Shown here piece after piece: positions 39,826-48,439 of a stretch of 64,000 nt of DNA; position 1 is the stretch's first letter; each line of letters opens with the position of its first letter. Where the stretch lies: the NCBI RefSeq assembly GCF_011320115.1, contig NZ_JAANOZ010000003.1, positions 285,458-349,457 on the forward strand, written 5' to 3'. Under the pieces are notes generated by a model. It was not told where the DNA came from, searched no databases, and worked only from the letters and a program-made list of their open reading frames with translations. Both the position numbers and the translations under genes were made by a program. The stretch is from Croceibacterium segetis. GTDB lineage: Bacteria > Pseudomonadota > Alphaproteobacteria > Sphingomonadales > Sphingomonadaceae.

Positions 39826-42800
39826 ATGGGGCGCAAGGCCGCTGGAGCAGCCGCATCAGACGCCGAGTGCAGCGCATTTCGGCAGCGTCTGGACCTGTTC
39901 GAAGTGGCCCTCGACAACATGGCGAACGCGCTGTGCATGTTCGATGCGCAGGGCCGCGTCGTGGTTTGCAACCGCGGCTATGCCGAAATCCTCGGTCTGC
40001 CCCCGAAGACGTTCGCCCCGGAGCTTCGGTTCGCGAGCTCATCGAGATGCGAATGCAAGCCGGCGCCTACCCGCCCGGAAGGAGCGCCGACGAGGTCGCG
40101 GCTGGACTATGGGCTTTCCTCAATTCTGATGTCGAAACCGGCATCAAACTCAAGCACAACGGCAGGACCTTCGAGGTGCGGCCTCATCGCACCACGACCG
40201 GCCACGTCGTCGCCACGTTCCTGGACATCTCGGACACGCTGATGGCAAGGAGCGTGCTGCAAGAAAGTCATGCAAGGCTCAGCGCCATCCTCGACGCCAT
40301 GCCCGATTGCGTGAAGATTTTCGACGGGACTGCGCAGATCATCTACATCAATCCCCGCGGCCTTGAGCTGCTCCAGGCGCCTGACCTCGAGACGCTGCTA
40401 TCGTCCGGCCACAAGCCAGTGCCGTCCGAATATCTCGCCGAATGTGTCGAGGTGCACAACCGGGTGCTCGCCGGCGAAACAGTCGTCTGGAGCTACGAAA
40501 TTCTCGGCATGCGAGGCGATCGCCGGCATGTCGAAGCGCATGCGGTCCCGTTCCGCATGCCCGATGGCGCTAAGGCGCACATGTGCATCTCGCGGGACAT
40601 CAGCGCGCGGCAAGCAGCTGAGGACGCCCTGCGCCGTAGCGAGGAACGCATGCGCCTCGTGCAGGAAGCTACGGGCTTGGCGCACTTCGAAGCCGGCAGC
40701 GACGGCGTCGCCCATTTCTCGCCCGGCTTGTTGCGACAGTTCGGCCTGCCGGAAGACGCGCCGGCGGCCAGGAAGTTCGAGGACTGGATCCACTTGGTTC
40801 ATCCCGACGACCGCGATCATCTGAGCGCTGTCGAACAGAGCTTGTCAAAGAGAGATTCCGCGCATTGCGAGTTCCGCATCATTCGAGCCGACACCGGCGA
40901 AGTGCGCTGGATTTCCAGCAACCTCCAGCTCCACCGCAATGCCGAGGGAATGATGGTGCGCAGCATCGGCGCCCATCTCGACATCACCGATCGAAAACGA
41001 GCGGAAGAAGACCTGCGCGAAAGCGAGGCGCGCATGCGGGCGATCCTCGACGCGATGCCCGATTGCGTGAAGATTTTCGACGAGCGAGCCGAGTTGGCTT
41101 ACATCAATCCGCGCGGGCTCGAATTGCTGGAGGCGCCCGACTTGGCCACTCTCGCCGAATCGAGGCACCTGCCCGTCCCGGCTGAATACATGGCCGCATG
41201 CGTCGAGGTACATGACCGCGTAATCGCCGGGGAGACCGTGGTCTGGAACTACGAAGTTCTCGGCATGCGCGGATCTCGCCATCATGTCGAGGCACACGCG
41301 GTGCCATTCCGCCTGCCCGGCGGTGCGAAGGCCCATATGTCAATCTCCCGCGATATCAGCGAGCGCAAGGAGGCAGAAGATGCCTTGCGCCGCAGCGAAC
41401 AACGGCTGCGACTGGTACAGGAAGCGACGGGCCTGGCCGATTTCGAGACGGGACCGGATGGGCTGATGGCCGCCTCCGAGCGGTTTTACGTGCAGCTTGG
41501 ACTTCCAGTGCCCCATGGGCCTTCAGATTCAAAAGCCTGGGCCAGGCAAATCCATCCCGCCGACCTCGCCTCCATCGTCGAGCAGATCGAAGGCGCAATA
41601 GCTCGGCGAGAGGAAGGCTTCCGAGGAGAGTTTCGCATCGTCCGGGCGGACACCGGCGAAGTCCGATGGATATCGTGCAGCACGAGCATGCAGTTCGACG
41701 AGCACGGCAAGCTCGTTCGCACGATCGGCGCGCACTTCGACATCACCGAGCGAAAGCGCGGAGAGGAAGCCCTGAGGGCCAGCGAGGAACGCCTGCGCCT
41801 GGTGCAGGAGACCACCGGTCTGGCGGAATTCGAAACGGACTCGTCCGGCATCTCGATCTGCTCAGACAGGTTCTTCGAGCAATGCGGTCTTACGGTTCCA
41901 GCCGGAAGCGTCATCGCGTTCCATGACTGGATGGAGATTGTCCATCCGGAGGATCGCGAGCGGCTTGCGGCCAAAATCACCAGCGCGATCAGCGATCGCG
42001 ATGAATTTGGCCACGAATTTCGCATCGTACGCGCCGATACCGGTGAAACGCGCTGGATTGCCAGCCGGACTCGCGTGGAACGCGACGCTAACGGTGACGC
42101 GGTCCGGTCGATCGGCGCCCACCTCGATATTACCGAACACAAGCGCGCCGAACTGGCGCTGCGCGAAAGCGAACAGCGCCTCCGGCTGGTGCAGGAAGCG
42201 ACCGGCCTGGCCGATTTCGAAGCTGGGCCCGATGGCGTCGCCGACATTTCCGAGGCTCTTATAAGACAGCTTGGCCTTCCGCCGGGAACCGTCAGGTTAC
42301 CCCTCCGAGACATGCTCGGATACGTCCATCCGGAGGACCGCGAACATCTCCAGTCCGAGATCCGGCGAAGCCTTGAAACGCAAGACACATTCCAATGCGA
42401 ATTTCGCATTGTGCACGGCGTTACTGGTGAAATCCGCTGGATCCACAGTCGGACAAAAATGGAGCGCGACGCGAACGGCATTGCCATCCGAAGCATTGGC
42501 GCGCACCTCGACATCACCGAGCGCAAGCACGCCGAGGAAGCGCTACGCGAAAGCGAGGAGCGGTTCCGTCTCGCAGCCGAAGCTGCCGGCTTCGGCGTAT
42601 GGGATTACAATGAGGAACTCGACCGGCGCGAGTGGTCCGATCGCCTGCGCGAGATCTTCGGGATTTCGGAAGACACCCTGGACCTCGTCGACACCGCCAA
42701 CCAATGCTTCCATCCGGCCGACCGCGAACGCTTCGTCAAGCTGGCGCGGGACGTCAGGTCCGGCAAGACGGAGCGATTTGAAGAGTCGTTCCGGATCAAG

Positions 42801-44294
42801 CGCGTCGATGACGGGCGACAGCGATGGGTCGCGATCAACGCCTGGCGCACCCTCAAAGCCAATCGCCAGGCGCGCCGCATCATCATGACCGTGCGCGACG
42901 TCACCGACGAGAAGACGGCCGAGGATCGTATCCGCTGGAGCGCCAGCCACGATCCGCTCACCCGCCTCGCCAATCGCGCGCTGTTCCAGGAACAGCTCGA
43001 CCAGGCGATCCGGCGGGCCAAGTCGGGCAACAAGTCGGTCGGCGTGCTGATGCTCGACCTCGACCATTTCAAGCAGATCAACGATTCGCTCGGCCACGAC
43101 GTCGGCGATGCCCTGCTCAAGCTGTTCGCCGAGCGGCTTCGCTCGGTCGTTCGCACCCGCGACACCGTCGCGCGGCTCGGCGGCGACGAGTTCGCGATCG
43201 TGGTGCCCGACCTGCAGAGCGAGGATCACCTCGTGCGCCTGTCGCGCTCGATCCAGGAGCGGATGCGCGCACCGTTCGTCAACGCCGGCCGCATGCTCGA
43301 TTGCCGAGCCAGCCTCGGCGCCAGCATGTTCCCGGCCCACGGCACCACGTCGCGCGAAGTGCTCAAGAACGCCGACGTGGCGCTCTACGCGGCCAAGGCT
43401 GCCGGGCGGGCGACGCTGATGATGTACGACGCCGAATTGCGCAACGACATGCAGCGGCGACTGGCGATGATCCAGCTCGCCCGCAACGCGATCGCCGACG
43501 ATCGCATGATTCCCTACTACCAGCCCAAGCTCGACCTGCAGAGCGGCACCGTCGACGGCTTCGAGGCGCTGCTGCGCTGGCGCACGCCCCGCGGCCGGAT
43601 CGGCCAGCCCGCCGCGATTGAGGCGGCGTTCGAGGACCTGGAGGTCGCCGCGGCGATCAGCGACCGGATGATCGACCGCGTGATCGTCGACATGCGCGGC
43701 TGGCTCGACCGCGGGATCGCTTTCAAGCATGTCGCCGTCAACGCCTCGGCCGCCGAGTTCCGCCGCGACAATTTCGCCGAGCGCGTGCTCGAGCAGCTCG
43801 CCCGCGCCGAGATCCCGACGCGCTGCTTCCAGATCGAGGTGACCGAGACGGTGTTCCTCGGCCGCGGCGCGGAGTCCGTCCACCGAGCGCTGGCGCTGCT
43901 CAATTCGCACGGGGTCAAGATCGCGCTCGACGATTTCGGCACCGGCTACGCCTCGCTGCGGCACCTCAAGCAGTTCCCGGTCGACATCATCAAGATAGAC
44001 CGCAGCTTCGTGCGCGACATGGAAGCCGATCCTGGCGACGAGGCGATCGTTCGCGCGGTGATCAACCTCGGCAAGAGCCTGGGCATCCATGTCGTCGCCG
44101 AGGGCATCGAGTCCGACGCGCAAGCGCAACGGCTGGTGCGGCTCGGCTGCGACTTCGGCCAGGGCTTCCTGTTCTCCAAGGCCGTGGGGGCGAACCGCGT
44201 GCCGGCGCTGGTCGGGCATCTGCACGAAGCCGCCGCCGCGGCCGGCCGCCGTTCGCGCCCCAACAGGCTGCGGCTTGTCGCCGGTAACGGCTGA
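39826..44294 (+). CDS. Multi-PAS GGDEF-EAL protein, frameshifted near its 5' end
   Basis: With one base restored near 40020, this locus encodes about 1489 residues: eight PAS domains (starting at residues about 15, 155, 284, 405, 536, 665, 795 and 917), a GGDEF domain (from about 1039) and an EAL domain (from about 1231). LGGDEF is intact, as are FEALLRW, DDFGTG and EGIE, so both cyclic di-GMP synthesis and breakdown are possible. There is no signal peptide or transmembrane helix. The ATG at 39826 follows AGGAG at six bases, and its frame encodes a clear PAS start (LDLFEVALDNMANALCMFD). That frame then fails, and homology continues in the next frame at SVRELIEMRMQAGAYP. As written, full-length product cannot be made; a sequencing error is possible. 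Confidence 0.85.
40016..40022 (+). other. Frameshift point in the multi-PAS gene
   Basis: PAS homology runs in one frame up to PPKTFAP and resumes in another at SVRELIEM. Adding one G in CCGGAG (giving F-A-P-G-A-S-V-R-E-L) joins them. The length 39826-44294 is one base short of a multiple of three, as expected for a single deletion. Confidence 0.8.
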
Positions 44295-44427
44295 CCGGTC
44301 GCACCGCGCGGCGGGTTGATTTCCTTCGCCGAAAAAGCCCTGTTGCCTTCTCGGCCGCTTAGTCCGATCCTGCCCCTCCGGGATCGCCTGGAAGCCCACT
44401 GACGGGAGAAGAAACGAGGAGAGGAAC

Positions 44428-46458
44428 ATGGATGCCATCGGCAGCGGCGCGAGAGTCATCGCGCTTGTCGGTCCCGCCGGCGCTGGAAAGACCAGCCTCG
44501 CGGAAGCCTTGCTCGAAGCCGCCGGGGCGGTCCCGCGCCTGGGATCGGTCGAAGCCGGCACCTGCATCGGAGATGCCAGCCCCGAAGCCCGCGCCCGCGG
44601 CGCCTCCACCGAACTCAACCTCATGCGCTTCAGTTACGCCGGCGACGACTACGTCCTGCTCGATGCGCCCGGCTCGGTCGGCTTTGCCGCCGAGACCGAC
44701 AGCGCGCTCGACGTCGCCGACATGGCGCTGGTGGTCATCCCGCCCGAGCCCGAACGCGCCCCGCTCGCCGAGCCGCTGCTGCGCGAGCTCGAGGCGCGCG
44801 GCGTGCCGCACGCGATATTCGTCAACAAGATCGACAAGGCACCGGGCACGATCGAGCAACTGCTCGAGGCGCTCGAGCCGCTGAGCTTCGCGGCGCTGGT
44901 CGCCCGCCAAATTCCGATTTCCAAAGGCGACAGCATCGTCGGCTTCATCGATCTCGCGCTCGACCGGGCCTACCATTATCGCCCGGGCAAGGCTTCCGAG
45001 CAGCAGCCGATATCCGAGGAGATGAAGGACGCCGAGACCACCGCGCGCTTCCACATGCTCGAGCAACTCGCTGACCACGACGACGACTTGCTGGAGCAGC
45101 TGCTCGAAGACAAGCAGCCCGACCTGTCGCTGGTGTTCAACGATCTCAAGCGCGAGACCGCCGAGGGGCTGATCGTCCCGGTGATGTTCGGCTCGGCGAT
45201 CAACAGCTTCGGCGTGCGGCGGCTGCTCAAGGCGCTGCGCCACGACACGCCCTCCCCGGCCCAGACCGCCCAGCGGCTCGGCATCCATTCGCCCGCGGTC
45301 GAGGTGTTCAAGGTCTGCAACGAGACCTCGGTCGGCCGCTTGGCGATCGCCCGCGTGTTCGGCGCGACCCTGGCCGAAGGCGCCGAGCTGACCCCCGGCC
45401 CCGGCATGGTCCAGCGCGCCGGCGCGCTGTTCACGCTGCAGGGCGGCACCACCCAGCGGCTCAAGCAGGCCAAGGCGGGCGATGTCATCGGCATCGCCAA
45501 GGCCGATCAGGTCAAGCCCGGCGACCGCCTCGGCATCGGCGGCGCGGCCCCCGCTCCGCGCGATGAGCGCAGCGGGCGCAAGGCCAACTATGCCGTCTGC
45601 ATCGCCGTCCGCGATCACAAAGACGAAGTGCGCTTGTCGACCTCGCTCAACAAGCTGCTCGAAGAAGATCCCGGCCTGTCGTGGGAAACGCTCGATGAGA
45701 AGCACGAGACGCTGCTGCGCGGGATCAACGAGGAGCACGTCAACCTGGCGCTGGAGCGCCTGAAGCGCCGCTATGGCCTCGCTGTCGAGACGCGCGAGCC
45801 CTCGCTCGCGGTGCGCGAAACGATACGCAAGGGCGCCACCCAGCGCGGGCGGCACAAGAAGCAGTCGGGCGGGCACGGCCAGTATGGCGACGTGGTCATC
45901 GAGCTGCGGCCGCTGCCGCGCGGCCAGGGCTTCGTGTTCGAGGACAAGATCACCGGCGGGGTGATCCCCAAGCAGTGGATTCCCGCGGTCGAGCACGGCG
46001 TGCGCGACGCAATGGAGAAGGGCCCGCTCGGCTACCGCGTGGTCGACGTCGCCGTCACGCTGACCGACGGTTCGTTCCATTCGGTCGACAGTTCGGAGCT
46101 CGCCTTCCGCACCGCCGGGCGCATCGCCATGCACGACGCGCTCGCCCAGTCGGCGCCGTACCTGCTCGAACCGATCGCCCGCGTGACGATTCAGGCGCCC
46201 GGCACGGCGACCAGCCGCGTCACCTCGGCGATTTCGAGCTGTCGCGGGCGGGTGCTCGACATGGGGCCGCGCGAGGGCTGGTCGCGGTGGGACACGGTCG
46301 AGGCGATGGTGCCCGAGGCCGAGCTGCGCACCCTTGCGACCGACCTGCGCTCGATCAGCCAGGGCATGGCGACGTTCGAGGCTCACTTCGACCACCTCGC
46401 CGAGTGCACCGGCAAGGTCGCCGAACAGATGATCCAGAGAGTCGGCGAACCGGCTTAG
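44428..46458 (+). CDS. Elongation factor G-like GTPase
   Basis: A 676-residue translational GTPase related to EF-G. G1 is GPAGAGKT (residues 15-22), G3 is DAPG and G4 is NKID. Domains II to V are recognisable, with GRHKKQSGGHGQYGDVVIE in domain IV. The switch region that reads RGITI in true EF-G is changed (ARARGASTELN), and the GTPase domain is shortened, as in the second EF-G-like proteins of many bacteria. It is therefore not the main translocation factor. GAGGAGAGG precedes the start. Confidence 0.88.
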   Translation: MDAIGSGARVIALVGPAGAGKTSLAEALLEAAGAVPRLGSVEAGTCIGDASPEARARGASTELNLMRFSYAGDDYVLLDAPGSVGFAAETDSALDVADMALVVIPPEPERAPLAEPLLRELEARGVPHAIFVNKIDKAPGTIEQLLEALEPLSFAALVARQIPISKGDSIVGFIDLALDRAYHYRPGKASEQQPISEEMKDAETTARFHMLEQLADHDDDLLEQLLEDKQPDLSLVFNDLKRETAEGLIVPVMFGSAINSFGVRRLLKALRHDTPSPAQTAQRLGIHSPAVEVFKVCNETSVGRLAIARVFGATLAEGAELTPGPGMVQRAGALFTLQGGTTQRLKQAKAGDVIGIAKADQVKPGDRLGIGGAAPAPRDERSGRKANYAVCIAVRDHKDEVRLSTSLNKLLEEDPGLSWETLDEKHETLLRGINEEHVNLALERLKRRYGLAVETREPSLAVRETIRKGATQRGRHKKQSGGHGQYGDVVIELRPLPRGQGFVFEDKITGGVIPKQWIPAVEHGVRDAMEKGPLGYRVVDVAVTLTDGSFHSVDSSELAFRTAGRIAMHDALAQSAPYLLEPIARVTIQAPGTATSRVTSAISSCRGRVLDMGPREGWSRWDTVEAMVPEAELRTLATDLRSISQGMATFEAHFDHLAECTGKVAEQMIQRVGEPA

Positions 46459-46466
46459 CGTCTGAT

Positions 46467-46501
46467 TTGTCCGGCGGCCGCCCTGGCGCGCCGCCGGACA
46501 A
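46467..46501 (+). terminator. Hairpin terminator after EF-G-like gene
   Basis: A perfect 11-base stem (TTGTCCGGCGG at 46467-46477 and CCGCCGGACAA at 46491-46501) encloses a 13-base loop, nine bases after the stop codon. A short T-rich stretch (TTCTTT) follows a few bases later. It separates the EF-G-like gene from the porin-cupredoxin operon. Confidence 0.7.
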
Positions 46502-46548
46502 GATCATTCTTTCCGAAATGTTCACCACGACGCGCTATCGCGCACGGC

Positions 46549-47817
46549 ATGTGGGGGACCCGCGTCAAATCGGCCCTGTGGGCGCTGGCGGCGCTGTCGA
46601 TCGGCTGTCTTTCGCCGAGCACGGCGCTCGCCGAGGGGGACGACATTTTCGGTCCCGAAGCGTTCGACGGTTCGATCGACTTGCGAGCGAGCGCGGTCGG
46701 CGGCGAGACGGGCTGGCTCGACGGCGGCTTCGGCAAGCTCCGCTGGGGCGGCGATAACGGCGACACGCAGGCGCGCGCGCGCATCGCGGCCGCGGATTTG
46801 GCCTGGAAGCCCCAGTTCACCTTCAACCTCGCCGGCCTTGTCAGCGTCGTGCACCAGGCCGGCCAGTCGCAGGACGTCGACCTCAACGAGGCCTACCTGA
46901 GCTTTCGTTCGGGCCCCGCGGCGACGCGCTTTTCGGCTCGTGCCGGGGTGTTGTGGCCGCCGATCTCGCTCGAGCAGGGCGGGTCGAGCTGGCAAGTGAC
47001 CGACAGCATAACCCCGTCGGCGGTGAACAGCTGGGTGGGCGAGGAGGTCAAGGTCCTCGCCTTCGAAGGCAAGCTCGAACACCGGTTCGGCGGACAGCGG
47101 CTCGCGCTCACCGCGGCGCTGTTCGAGCACGACGACATGGCCGGCACGCTGCTCGCCTATCGCGGCTGGGCGCTGCACGACGTGCGCACGACCGTCTCGA
47201 GCCATTTCCCGCTGCCGCCGCTGAGCCCGTCGAAGCGGCCGTACCAGGCGCCGCTGACCAATCCGTTCTGGGAGACCGACGGGCGCGCCGGATATTATGC
47301 CCGCGCCGAATGGCAGACGCCCTGGCCGGTCTCGTTCAACCTGGTGCGCTACGACAATCGCGGCGACCGGGTGTCGGGCTACAAGTTGCAGACGGCATGG
47401 CGCACGCGCTTCTGGAACGCCGGAGCGGTGGCGGCGCTGGGGCAACGGACAACCGCGAGGGCGCAAGTCCTCTGGGGCAACACCCTGGTCGGGCCCGACA
47501 CGCCTTACGGCATCCCCGCCGACGTCGACTTCGCCGCCGCCTACCTGCTGCTCAGCCGCGAATTCGGCGCCGGCAAGCTGAGCGCCCGCGGCGACTGGTT
47601 CAGGACGCACGACAACAGCTTCGTCGCCAGCGACAACAACAACGAGCACGGCTGGTCCGGAATGCTCGCCTACAAGCACCCGGTGACCCGTTTCGCCGAG
47701 TTGATCGTCGAGCTGCTCCACGTCGAAAGCACGCGGCCGGCGCGCCTCGCCAACGCCGGTCTCCCGCCAACGCGGAACCAGACGCAGGCGCAGACCGCAC
47801 TAAGGGTCGGATTCTGA
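46549..47817 (+). CDS. Exported porin-like beta-barrel protein
   Basis: A 422-residue protein with a signal peptide ending near STALAEG, then alternating aromatic and hydrophilic strands up to a C-terminal TALRVGF, the usual outer-membrane signature ending in Phe. No known porin family is obvious to me. It begins a three-gene operon with a cupredoxin four bases downstream and a GGDEF-EAL sensor after that, suggesting uptake or sensing of a small solute or metal. Confidence 0.72.
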   Translation: MWGTRVKSALWALAALSIGCLSPSTALAEGDDIFGPEAFDGSIDLRASAVGGETGWLDGGFGKLRWGGDNGDTQARARIAAADLAWKPQFTFNLAGLVSVVHQAGQSQDVDLNEAYLSFRSGPAATRFSARAGVLWPPISLEQGGSSWQVTDSITPSAVNSWVGEEVKVLAFEGKLEHRFGGQRLALTAALFEHDDMAGTLLAYRGWALHDVRTTVSSHFPLPPLSPSKRPYQAPLTNPFWETDGRAGYYARAEWQTPWPVSFNLVRYDNRGDRVSGYKLQTAWRTRFWNAGAVAALGQRTTARAQVLWGNTLVGPDTPYGIPADVDFAAAYLLLSREFGAGKLSARGDWFRTHDNSFVASDNNNEHGWSGMLAYKHPVTRFAELIVELLHVESTRPARLANAGLPPTRNQTQAQTALRVGF

Positions 47818-47821
47818 CGCC

Positions 47822-48439
47822 ATGAACGCACTGGGCCGCACCGTTGTCGCACTTGCCGCACTCGCGCTGTCAGCGGCGGCGCAGGCGCGCGACATCGCTG
47901 TCACCGTCACGGACGCCGGCGGGCATCCGGTCGAGGACGCGGTGGTCACGCTCGACGCCCCTGGCCGCGCGCCGCCGCCGGGGCATTTCACGATCAACCA
48001 GAAGAACACCATGTTCGCGCCCTTCGTGCTGGTCATCCCGGTCGGCTCGACGGTCGACTTCACCAACCTCGATCCGTTCCGCCACCACGTCTATTCGTTC
48101 TCCCCGACCAAGAAGTTCGAGCTCAAGCTGTTCGGCCAGGGGGAGAAGCGCTCGGTCACCTTCGACAAGCCGGGCACGGTCGCGCTGGGGTGCAACATCC
48201 ACGACACGATGCAGGCCTTCATCCAGGTGGTCGACACCGCCTTTTCGGCCAAGACCGGCAAAGACGGCCGAGTGGTGCTGCGCGGCGCTCCGGCCGGGGC
48301 CGCCAGGGTGCTTGTGTGGCATCCGCACTTGCGCGCGCCCGGCAACGTCATGACCGTGGTCGCGCAGGCCGGCGGCGACGTTTCGCTGCCGGTGGCCGTC
48401 AAGCTGCGCCGACCCGCGCCGATGAGCCACGATTACTGA
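47822..48439 (+). CDS. Periplasmic cupredoxin (methylamine-utilisation-like)
   Basis: A 205-residue protein with a signal peptide (cleavage near AAAQARD). The core carries a plausible type 1 copper site: His88 or His89 in FRHHVY, Cys124 and His127 in LGCNIHDTM and Met130. The tail (about residues 140-205) looks like a carboxypeptidase-regulatory-like beta domain (GKDGRVVLRGAPAG). Similar proteins are named methylamine utilisation protein, but no mau genes are here. It probably passes electrons or copper in the periplasm. Confidence 0.82.
   Translation: MNALGRTVVALAALALSAAAQARDIAVTVTDAGGHPVEDAVVTLDAPGRAPPPGHFTINQKNTMFAPFVLVIPVGSTVDFTNLDPFRHHVYSFSPTKKFELKLFGQGEKRSVTFDKPGTVALGCNIHDTMQAFIQVVDTAFSAKTGKDGRVVLRGAPAGAARVLVWHPHLRAPGNVMTVVAQAGGDVSLPVAVKLRRPAPMSHDY

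Noticed and set aside
39711..40020. Start of the multi-PAS gene at 39711 in the downstream frame
   Set aside because: Residues before about 40020 in that frame are arginine-rich and unlike PAS, while the 39826 frame has a ribosome-binding site and PAS sequence.
42543..44624. 693-codon open frame on the minus strand
   Set aside because: It lies opposite the GGDEF-EAL domains, which have unmistakable motifs, and has Arg/Ala-rich shadow composition.
44359..46395. 678-codon open frame on the minus strand
   Set aside because: It is antisense to the EF-G-like gene and carries no recognisable domain.
47822..48439. Methylamine dehydrogenase pathway gene
   Set aside because: The product is a cupredoxin of that annotated family, but no mau structural genes occur in the window.
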